Source: Acestrorhynchus altus
Lineage: Eukaryota > Chordata > Actinopteri > Characiformes > Acestrorhynchidae
Reading direction: 5' to 3'
NCBI GenBank assembly: GCA_034509495.1
Contig: CM067520.1
Span: 27,213,723-27,277,722, forward strand
Length of the DNA: 64,000 bases
Positions 12,989 through 24,700 of the stretch are shown in pieces. The first letter of the stretch is position 1; the number at the start of each line of letters is the position of its first letter. Position numbers and translations under genes: made by a program. The notes under the pieces were generated by a model. It did not search any database. It saw only the letters and a program-made list of their open reading frames with translations, and was not told the DNA's origin.

Positions 12989-15663
12989 ATCAGTCAGCAG
13001 CTGCCCTGATGGGCCTTCCGTCTCTGCCCCCGAGTGTTTTCGAGCCCATACATGGGGTGGGAATGTGTGTGTACCATGAAACACCGTAAATACACCTTCT
13101 GGTAAACAGCGCTTTCAGCTCTTATTGATTCATTATTCTTGAACGTGAATCTGCCTTTCAGTCCAGATCAACTGGATCAGGACCCCAGGAGACCACCTGA
13201 TCTTCAATGATCAGGACCCCACAGGACCACCTGATCTTCAATGATCAGGACCCCACGGGACCACCTGATCTTCAGTGATCAGGACCCCACGGGACCACCT
13301 GATCTTCAGTGATCAGGACCCCACAAGACCACCTGATTTTCAGTGATCAGGACCCCACAAGACCACCTGATCTTCAATGATCAGGACCCCACAGGACCAC
13401 CTGATCTTCAGTGATCAGGACCCCACAAGACCACCTGATCTTCAATGATCAGGACCCCACAGGACCACCTGATCTTCAATGCTCAGGACCCCACAGGACC
13501 ACCACAGAGCAGATATGATGTGGGTGGTGGGTCATTCTCAGCACTGCAGTCACACTGACATGGTGGTGGTGTGTTAGTGTGTGTTGCTGGTACGAGTGGA
13601 TCAGACACAGCAGTGCTGCTGGAGTGTTTAAACCCTGTGTCCACTCACTGTCCACTCTATCAGACACTCCTACCGAGTGTCTCCACCTTGTAGATGTAAA
13701 GTCAGAGACAGAAGCTCATCAGTGCTCACAGGACGCTGTCCACAGTCCAGCAGGGACGCTCCAGCAGCACTGTTGTGCTAAGAATGACCCACCACTCACA
13801 TGCCTCCTGCTCTGTGGTGGTCCTGCAGAACCGTTCGGCCCGCAGTGGACCCGAGGCCGCTGGTCGACTGTGTTGGTGACTGTGAGGTGAGCAGCAGCTG
13901 AAGACTGGATTCTGTCCGTTAGATAAGTGTGTAACGAGCTGCTGGAGCCGATCAGCTGATGGTCTCCTCACAGCTCTGGTGACGTCCACAGATGACACAA
14001 ACTCAATCGGGTGGTATTAAACCCGGCGTTCGACCCGTGGAAGCGGCGTGTCGGCGGCTGAAACGCGCCAGCGGGGCAGAGGGCAATCGCGTAGAGCAGC
14101 AGTGATGGTGCTGCTCTGATCCGATTGGTTTTCTGTTCTCCTGCTGAGGCGGACTTTATCCTCTCCCCCAGCGTCGCCTTCAAGGTCGCTCCGCAGTCGT
14201 GCTTTATAGCCTGAGCTTTATATCTCCTTCCAGAACGGACCAACCAGGGCCGGCGGTTTATACGAGCCTGACCGCCACAGTGTTTTATCACTCTGCCATC
14301 CTAAAACCCAATCAAACCGCCTCTCCTCCACCTCCCCCACCAGCTGGAGAACCTTATTTATGGTGGAGGTCACCTTCACTCTCTGGGCGTCTCACCACCC
14401 AAAATCAGAAGATCATCTCAGATAGTTGCAGCGTTCGGGTGGACTGTGTGTACTGCTCCGTCCAGCAGAGACACTGAGGGGTTTAAACACTCCAGCAGCT
14501 CTGCTGCGTCTGATCCACTCGTACCAGCAACACACACTAACACACCACCACCATGTCAGTGTGACTGCAGTGCTGAGAATGACCCACCACCCACATCATA
14601 TCTGCTCTGTGGTGGTCCTGTGGGGTCCTGATCATTGAAGATCAGGGTGAAAGGAGGAGAATAAAGTCTGCAGAGAAACAGATGAACTACAGTCTGAATT
14701 ATAGAACCACAAAGATCTCCTGTGTGGTCAGAGGAGCTGAGTGAGATGTTGTCTAAATCTGCTGTCTTGTGGGTGTGTCTTCGCTGAATCTGCTCCTCTG
14801 TCCTGCAGTCGGGATCCCCACGATTAAATGGTGCGGCGCCGAGGGCGACTACAACGTGATGGTGATGGAGCTGCTGGGTCCGAGTCTGGAGGACCTCTTC
14901 AACTTCTGTTCCCGCAAATTCAGCCTGAAGACTGTTCTGCTGCTGGCTGACCAGATGGTAAGGCTGCCGGCCCGGTCACCCGCGTCCACTCCAGTCTGGA
15001 GCTCTGCTCCTGATTACACCGGGCCTCAGAGGGCCGTTAAAGGGGCCGGTCCCGGTGCCGCAGGGTCGGGTTTAAGCGTCCTCCCGGCTGTTTTACATGT
15101 CCGCTGTACTTCCTCCTCCACCTGCGGACGGACGGAGCGCCGAGGCTCCAGGGCGTTTGGGTGTGAAGGGCGTATTGTTCCGTCAGTCAGAGCCGTATTT
15201 GCATTAGTGTGTTTTTGATTCAAAGTAACAGGTTCTCCAACCACAGGGAACCGGCTCACTCTCTCACTGTACCATCAAAACACAGAGAACCGCAGGACGA
15301 GACCTTTAGTCTCACAGCTGTGTAATAATCATCATAATCATCATCATAATCATAATAATAATAATCATAATAATAATAATCATAATAATAATAATCATAA
15401 TAATAATGATAACAATGATAATAACAACAATAATCATAATAACAATCATAATAATAATCACAATAATAATAATATTGTGTCTCTCTCTCACTCTCTCTCT
15501 GTCTCTCTCTCTGTTTTTCTTTCTCTGTCTCTCTTTTTCTCTCTCTGTGTCTCTCTCTCTGTTTCTCTTTCTCTGTCTGTCTCTCTCTTTCTCTCTCTCT
15601 GTTTCTCTCTCTGTCTCTCTCTGTCTCTCTCTCTCTCTCTGTCTCTCTGTTTCTCTCTCTCTC

Positions 15664-15706
<43 letters not shown>

Positions 15707-18700
15707 GTCTTTCTGTACTGCTGTAACCGTGTCTCACTCTCGCTTTGTCTGACTCTGTCCTCCTCAGATCAGCCGTATCGAGTACATCCACTCCAAGAAC
15801 TTCATCCACAGAGACGTGAAGCCCGATAACTTCCTGATGGGTTTGGGGAAGAAGGGCAATCTCGTTTACATCATTGACTTCGGTCTGGCCAAGAAATACA
15901 GAGACGCCCGCACGCACCAGCACATCCCCTACCGCGAGAACAAGAACCTGACCGGCACCGCCCGCTACGCCTCCATCAACACACACCTGGGCATAGGTAC
16001 GCTCAGACACCTTCACCTTACACTGGCTGCAGCACAACCCCAAAGCTTAACGCATGCTCAACAGTTGGAGAGGTGTTCTTTAAGGAATTCTGTCCTTTCT
16101 TTGCCAAACAGTTCTATTTTAACTTCATTTGACTGAATTTTGCTGAATGCAGAAGAGCTTTTCTTCTGATGACTCCTCCATGAAGGTCATATCTGTGCAG
16201 GTGTTGCCGAACAGCAGAACAATGTACCACAACTTCCTGAAGGTCTTTTGCAGTCATGCAGGGATTCTGATTTCCATTTCTAATAATCCTATGAGCAGCT
16301 GTCTCTGATTTTTCAGACCTTAGTTTGAGCTCCTGTTAACTGACATTGCTTAATTAGGGCCTGGAAATCTTCTTGTAGCTTCTCCTGCTTTGGTCCTTGA
16401 CCATGTTCACTTTCAGAGTGCTAGGCAGCTGCTTAGAAGAACCCATGGCTGTTGCTTTTTGGAACAAGGTTAGAGGAGCCTGGGTTTTTATAAAGCTGTG
16501 AAATTAGCATCACCTGGCGTGTCCTAAGGATGATCACGAACAAGCCATAACAGGTGCATTAAGGTCTGAGACCTCGATCAAAGTTCTCTGAGAGCAGATG
16601 TCCTCGGGAGACACTGCTTTCCTGATAAAACCAAAATAATCCACTGGTTTTGGTTTCATTACTGTTGAGCGAAAGCTCTAAATGACCTGAATCAGATGTT
16701 AATGCCCTGTCCTGTCCCTTTCTCTTGTCCTGTCCCCCACAGAGCAGTCCAGAAGAGACGACCTGGAGTCTCTTGGCTACGTTCTCATGTACTTCAATCT
16801 GGGCTCTCTGCCCTGGCAGGGCCTGAAAGCCGCCACCAAGAGACAGAAATACGAACGCATCAGTGAGAAGAAAATGTCCACCCCCATCGAAGTCCTGTGC
16901 AAAGGATACCCCTGTAGGTTCTGCTCTGAGCTTCCAGTGGCTGATGTTTCCTGTTGGATATAGTAGACACCCCAGATCAGCTGCAGATATCAAACTGTAT
17001 AACATTAGATGTTATGGAATGAGCGCGAGATGGTAAGGAATGCTACTCTTGTCCTTTTTCAGCTGAGTTTGCCACGTACCTCAACTTCTGCCGCTCCTTA
17101 CGCTTCGACGACAAGCCCGACTACTCGTACCTGAGACAGCTCTTCAGAAACCTCTTCCACAGACAGGGTTTCTCCTACGACTACGTGTTCGACTGGAACA
17201 TGCTGAAGTTCGTGAGTATCCACCTCCAGAGACCTCAATACTTCTCCTCACTTTGCAGGACGTTCCGTGCTGTTTTCTAGGCTTCGACTCAGGATCAGAG
17301 TAACCTTCAGACATGATACCCTCTGTCTGCAGACTGCATTCTCACCCTGATCTTCAGTGGTCAGGACCCCACAGGACCACCACTGTGACCGGGAATGACC
17401 CACCACTTAATAATAGCTTTTTCAGATGTCCCCTCAGATTGTTGGCTGTGTCGTGTGTGTGTGTGTACGCTGGTGACGTGGTGTGTGTTGTGTTCAGGGA
17501 GCGAACAGAGCAGCAGAAGACGCTGAGCGGGAGCGCAGAGATCGAGAGGACAGACTGAGGCACGGCAGGAACCCGGCAGCCAGGGGCATGCCCTCAGCCT
17601 CCGGCAGACCCAGAGGGACACAGGAAGTAGCACCGCCCACACCCCTCACCCCAACCTCACACACAGGTGAGCGTCCTGCCAGCAGGGGACTAGATAATTA
17701 GGTTGGCACCGTTAAAGTGGGGTTGGACTTTGCGGTCAGACGTAGGAATAAGACCCGAGAGCGCACTTCACGTCCTGCGGTGAGACTGTCTCACACACTA
17801 CGATAACGATTTGTTAAACGATATATCGCACGGCTGTATTCGGCCGAGGTGCTCAGCATGCTGGACGGAGAGGGTCCTGCGTTTGGGCCGAACCGAACAC
17901 CACAGTTGCCTGAATAGCCGCTCCCTTTAAAGCCGCCTCTCGTCGAGCAGCACTTTAGCTGCAAAGGGACTTTGGGACACTTTGGACCTTCGTCAAAGCC
18001 AGAGTTCGTCTTAACGTTGTACTAATACGTTCAGCCTGAGCTCTCGTCTAACAGGGTACGCAGTGCATTTCCTGTTCATTCGCTGTCCTCAGCAGCTTCT
18101 GCCTCTGCGTGTTTATGCCTCAGCTGAGAGGAAGTGGTGAAGCGCTTGCACATGTCCTCCTCAGACAGGAAGTCACATGACGTCAGGTGTTGTTCAGAAA
18201 GCTGATGTTTCCACGATTATCTGATGATGGGAGCCACCGGGGACGGTTGTGAAACCGGCCTTTGAGCTCGTTTCCAAGCTGTTTTTGTCGTCGTGCTCCT
18301 GACCAATCAGAAAAGCAGTCCTAACTGTGATCAGTGTGATCTCTCTGCTGTTGTGGTTTTGGCGTTTTCTATTCTATTTCACGCCTGAAACGCTGTTTAT
18401 TACATTGTTTACGTTTGAACCGGTTAGTTCTGGTTCCTCACTGCAGTTTAGTGACGCGCTGAAGAACTATGTCATCACCAAGGGCTGCGTGATTTGCCTT
18501 TCCAGGTGTTGTGCTGAATTCTGCCTCCCTGCCAGAGTAAGACTACCCTCTGTACGCCTGTCGCGCAGAGTGAACGTGGTGGTTCCACTCGGATAAATTA
18601 GGGTTAGGCTGTAGATACAGGAATCACCATTTTATTGCGCCTGTGCTGCTGCAGTAACTCTCGTTTTGACCGTTCGTTCAAAAACAACACTGGACGTCAT

Positions 18701-21700
18701 GTGATTGTACGCTGTCTAAGGCAGGACCCGGGTCCTTCTCATCGTCTGTTGTTTACTGCGAGATGATAACCTGTCACAGAATCTTGTAACTGAAGGTGCA
18801 AACCATCCAGAAGTGTTTTCAATCAGATCCTCACAGCAATGTTGCAGAATCTCATAGAAAGTCATGCCTGGACAGTAGAGACAGAACTGAAGCCGATAAA
18901 CTCTTTAGTCCCAGGTGTCCGGATACTTTTGTCCGGTAGTCTTGGTAGCGGACTGGTGTAATCTTGGGTGGTGTCTGTAAGCGGCTGATGCGTTTCCTGT
19001 GGTTGTGTGTGTCAGGAATGGAGCGCGAGAGGAAGGTCAGCATGAGATTACACCGCGGCGCTCCAGTTAACATCTCCTCGTCTGACCTGACCGGCCGGCA
19101 GGACACTTCGCGGATGTCCACGTCACAGGTAAAAGCCCTGCTCGGGAGCGTGTCGGCTGTGAGGCATTAGGACGGCTCATGTCCTCATTAGTGTTGTGCA
19201 GCTGGAGCACTCGTCCAGCGTCTGGCTGTGCTGGTGCTGGTCCGAGCTGGCTGCTCCTCCATGGCTCCCCGGGTCTCTTCAGAGAGACGGTCCCGTTGCC
19301 GGGGAGCCATCGAGGAGCCCTGTTCGTGCGCTTTGAACGCTGTTGGCATGCACAGCTGGAGTACTGGTGGGTTCAGTTCCTCACATGGTTTTAAAAGGCT
19401 CAGGCTGTATCTACACTGCTCTGGAACGTCAGCTGGACATATTTTCCATCTCAGTTTGGAAGTGTGAATTACCCAACCCCGTTAGAACGGTGTCCCCAGC
19501 AGTCTGCGGTTCTGCTGTTCCAGATAAACACTGATACGTGCGGCGCAGTGTAAACACAGTCGGGTCACTGTTACAGTACCAGCCTTTATTTATACTGAAG
19601 TGATGAAACTGTAACGTTGACATGTTTACAGTGTAAATATCTCATCTGATCCGGACCCGCTTTTACAGAACCTCTGACTTCAGTACAGATCAGTTATTAC
19701 AGTTCTTCAGGAACAACAGCAAGACCAGAGACGAGTCGATCAGCCATGACATTATGACCACTGTCCATTCTATCAGCTCCTCTGACCACACAGGAACGTC
19801 AATGATCAGGACCCCACACGACCACCACAGAGCAGCTATTATGTGAGTCCACCAACCAGAAATGTCCAGCTGACAGAGTCCTGTGAGCAGCGTCCTGTGA
19901 GCACTGATGAAGGACTAGAGGACGACCAACACACACTGTGCAGAAACAGATGAGCTTCTGTCTCTGACTTTACATCTACAAGGTGGAGACACTCGGTAGG
20001 AGTGTCTAATAGAGTGGACAGTGAGTGGACACACCACCACCATGTCAGTGTGACTGCAGTGCTGAGAATGACACACCACCCACTTAATATCTGCTCTGTG
20101 GTGGTCCTGTGGGGTCCTGATCATTGAAGATCAGGGTGAAAGGAGGAGAATGAAGTATCAGAGATACAGATGAACTACAGTCTGATGTGTAGAAATGAGG
20201 AGGTGGTCCTAATGTTGAGGCTGATATGTGAATGGAGAGGTGGGGTTTTGTTCGGACTGTGGTGATGTGTGTTATGAACGTTGTACGGGAAGTTCACACA
20301 GCTCTGTTGATGTGCTTTGTCACATTGCTGTTCTCTCTCCCCTTAACTCCGCCCACCTCAGAATAGCATTCCCTTCGATCATCACGGCAAGTAGCTGCTC
20401 GCCACGTTCTGCTGTGAGAGGCAGGGGCAGCCCCGGGTGAGTGACAGTCGGGTGCCATCTTGTGTGGTGTGTCTGCACCTCCCTGCACTCAGTGAAGCCC
20501 CTCCCTCCCTTCCTCACTGCTCTGCTGCTGCCGTGCCACCTAGCTCCGCCTCCAGATGGGTGTGTGTTGGCTCTGGGTGGACAGACTGGTGTAGAGGTGC
20601 TGAGGTGCGGCGTCACTTTGGGAATATAGTGAATATTAAACTGTAAAGTGAGAAAAGTGTCCGAGATCTTCACTTCACAGCCAGTTACAGGCTGTTTTTT
20701 AGACTTCATAACTCAGGATCAGCGTCACCTACAGACACGATACACAATATTACAAAATAAAAGACTCGAGGATGAATTATCAGCATGGAAACGTAAAAAA
20801 CACAACCTGGATGTCCTTTATTATTAATTTCTGTATCAGGACTTTTATTCTGAAATTTGTCACTGTGTGAGCAAAGAAAGAGCAAACAGCCCCTCCCTTA
20901 TTATTTCCCTCTGTAACCTAATATCTGGGTCAGTGATGTCATCAGCCCCGCCCCCTCTCTCTGATCAGTCACAGTCTGTATGCAGGTTGAACATCAGCCC
21001 CGCCCCCTCTCTCTGATCAGTCAGAGTCTGTATGCAGGTTCATCATCAGCCCCGCCCCCTCTCTCTGATCAGTCAGAGTCTGTAAACAGAGCAGTAAACA
21101 TGCACTGGAAGCTCCTGCATTTAAACTGAGATTGAATTCAGTTTGTGTGTTTATCATGTTTTTTACAACAGCTTAGAGCTCAGCTCAGCCAATCAGATTT
21201 TAGGACCAAGTTATCCGTGTTATATTAACAGATCAGATAAACTGTTACTGTTGAAGTCCGATTTCCTTCCCTAGATAACGTTCCACGGATCAGCTCTGTT
21301 CCTCTGATTAGGAGCCAGTGTCGCCGCCGTTTCGGAATCCTGTTGGGTTTCCTCGAGCTGTAGAGCGGAGCGTCGATCCCGTACTTAAGTCCGGAGCGTT
21401 GTCTGCTCTGTGCTGTAATTCCACTTCTCCTCGTTTGGGTTTACAGATGATTATAATTCTCCGCGGAGGACTCCGGCTTTAAACTGCTCTTCCTCGAACT
21501 CTAGCGTCTTTCAGGAACGTTCCGCTCGTCTCCGATTTCCTCTGCGTGTTTGGAAGTTGTTTTTTCCCCATAAACACGAGTTTAATGTTTTTGGAAAAAG
21601 GAAGTTTTTTTTGCTTTCTTCTGTTGGTTCCTTCTGCTCTCCTCCTCCTCATTCACCTTCCCCAAACTGACGCCTCCTCTTCCTCCTCAGTTTTCTCCTC

Positions 21701-24700
21701 CTCTTCCTCCTCTTCTCCCGCTTGTGTTCGGTAACTGTGTTGAACGGATCTTCGGTTCCTGTTCTTGGATTTGGCTGATCTGATGGATCTGGATAGTTTG
21801 GGGAAAATCAGGAGAAGCAGAAATGAAGATCCATTATTTTTAAACCCGCAGGTCAAGAATGAGGTGACTCTGTGAACGGGGGTCCGGGGGCAGGGTTGAG
21901 AGTCTGAGCGGGGGTCCGGGGACAGGGCTGAGAGTCTGAGCAGGGGACAGGGCTGAGAGTCTGAGCGGGGACAGGGCTGAGAGTCTGAGCGGGGGTCCGG
22001 GGACAGGGCTGAGAGTCTGAGCAGGGGTCCGGGGGCAGGGCTGAGAGTCTGAGCGGGGGTCTGAGGACAGGGCTGAGAGTCTGAGCGGGGGTCTGAGGAC
22101 AGGGCTGAGAGTCTGAGCGGGGGTCCAGGGACAGGGCTGAGAGCCTGAGCGAGGACAGGGCTGAGAGTCTGAGCGGGGGTTCGGGGACATGGCTGAGAGT
22201 CTGAGCGGGGACAGGGCTGAGAGTCTGAGCGGGGGTTCGGGGACATGGCTGAGAGTCTGAGCGGGGGTCCGGGGACATGGCTGAGAGTCTGAGCGGGGGT
22301 CCGGGGACAGGGCTGAGAGCCTGAGTGGAGGGACAGGGGGAGGGGTAGGTTTAGAGTATTAATATCTGCATGGGTGGGGGCGGCTGGGCAGGGTCAGTAT
22401 CCGCCGTGTCCCGTATGTAGGACGGATTAGGGTTCTGATCCGTGCCAGTCCTGCTTTGTGGGTTGGTTTCCTACATTAATGACTCAGATGGAAAACATTA
22501 AACCGTGCGAACAGAATTCCTCACGTTACTCCTCACGTTACTCCTCCCCTGCTCAAGTATTCCCGACGGTACAGCTCCACTCCAGCCCCAGCGTTCCAGC
22601 TCTGCCCAAATAAAACAGGAATGCTGTGGGCTGTGATCAGACTTCACTCCCAGCACACTCTGGGAACGTCGCCCAGCTTTGAAACCGGAAGTTCTGTATA
22701 AATGTTCCCAGTTTTCCAAGTTTACCCCCATTGTCCCAGATGTAGACCCTCAGCCAGGCCTGTTTGGTGCTGCAGCAGATAAGGACGAGTAATGGAGTCA
22801 GAAGAACATAATCAGGTGTGTTATTGATCCCTGTGTTTGTAAAGGAACAGGCTGATCAGCTGATTAAGCTGTATTGATTTATTGATCACGCTTTAAAGAG
22901 CCGCTCACGTTGTTTTTACCAGAAGCAGCTCATTAGAGTTCCTTCTTATTGTGATGGAGGTCACATGACTGCCCCAGTGTAACGTGTCCTAACCTGTATG
23001 TCCTCGTTCAGCTGTAGAAATGCTGTCAGAGCTGCTTCGGTCTCACAGACATTTTAGTGCCTGAACGTGTAGAAATCAGCTGATCCGGACCCGAGTCTCA
23101 TCCTGGACCTCATCCCGTTTGGAATACACTTGAGGAGTCGGAGAACCAGCCTTGTGACTGGACGGTACGACACTGAAGTGCCCAGCTGCTCCCCGTGTGC
23201 CGTGGACAGAGCTGCCCACCACTCGGGGCAGGTGTGCTCAGTCCACTAGTGTGTGGTTGGGTTAAATGAAGAGGACACCGTTACCCGGATGACTTCCCAA
23301 ACGCAGTCACACACACCGTCACCGTGGGCTGTTACGGATAAACCTTTGAAAGGGACCGTTTGACCCACGTCAGAGATGTAGATCTTTCTGGAGCTCCGTT
23401 TGTGATCAATTCAAACGCTCGCTGTGCTGATCTCCGTTATCATCGTCCGAACAGTGACGTGGTTGGTGAGCGGGTCAGTGAGTTGGATCCCGAGTGATCC
23501 GGGTCTCAGACTGGGCCTGTAGAGGTGTAAATGCGTCTGAACGCGGGGCGGGACCCTGCCGAGAGCTGACCATATGCCCGCTCCACGGGCCGTTTTGGAG
23601 CCAGTGGAAGTGGGTCAGCTTCCTCCGCATAGCCAGGAGATTAGTGTGAGGCTGTGTTCAATCTGACGCGTTCGTGGTCTGTCCTGTGTGGAGATCATTC
23701 ATTAAACCACACCCAGCAGTCTGATTCACAGAGTGATTCAACACGGGGCTGGTAGGTTCGCTTGGTTTACAGTCGTGAGGACTCGGTGTTCCCACCGGTC
23801 CATCTGCTGGAGCTTCAGCCGTCCAGTAACACTCTACTGTAACTGCCAGGACACCGTCCATCTGTAGATCCACTGCAAACACGCTGGTCTTCTCCATAAC
23901 GGCCTCAAACTGCTTACATCTCACAGATCTTTCTAATCAGATCTGAGTCACTTACACTTCTTTTTTTCTTCACTCAGATCCTCTGATCTCACAGGTTCTG
24001 TCTGTGGTTCTATAATTCAGACTGTAGTTCATCTGTTTCTCTGCAGACTTTATTCTCCTCCTTTCACCCTGATCTTCAATGATCAGGACCCCACAGGACC
24101 ACCACAGAGCAGATATGATGTGGGTGGTGGTTCATTCTCAGGAACAATTGATGTGTGCTGTCTGGAGGTGTGTAGATGTGGTGTGTAGATGTGGTGTGTA
24201 GATGTGAGGAAGTGTCCTATGTAAACTCTGAACAGTGCAGCAGCAGTACGGCATCCATCAACCCGGGACTACACATCGCTGAGCTGTTCCGAACGCAGCG
24301 TAGGTCACGTACACAGGAACTAACGCAGCCCGTCTCCTCCGGGTGTGAGGGCCGAGTGGAGTGATCTGAATGGCTGTGCTGTGCAGCTCTGCGGCGCCCC
24401 CTGCCTGTGTGTGTTGGTGTGACTCTCTATGGAAGTGCTGGAGTGTGTTTATCTCTCCTCCAGTCTTCACTCCTGTCCTTCACATGCGCACTCTGCGAAC
24501 AGCGTGTGAGAGCATCAATGGGGTGAGAAACAGAAACAGATGAGCTTCTGTCTCTGACTTTACATCTACAAGGTGGAGACACTCGGTAGGAGTGTCTGAT
24601 AGAGTGGACAGTGAGTGGACACTCACTGCTGTGTCTGAAGCTTCTTCATTCGCTGCCCAAACGAGGAACAAACACAGTGTAAAAGTCTTTGTCTTTATTT

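Noticed and set aside
13579..13890. Cys/His-containing open frames in element A copies (also near 9223, 24480 and 44607)
   Set aside because: The same peptide appears in both arms and in several copies with different breaks. It is translation of a non-coding palindromic element.
15312..16043. Open frames over AT triplets and the CT tract, including one running antisense through csnk1d exon 4
   Set aside because: Composition artefacts. The real coding strand here is plus, exon 4 of csnk1d.
21653..22278. Pro/Ser-rich minus-strand frames of up to 197 residues
   Set aside because: They follow the period of a G-rich minisatellite; periodicity alone keeps the frame open.
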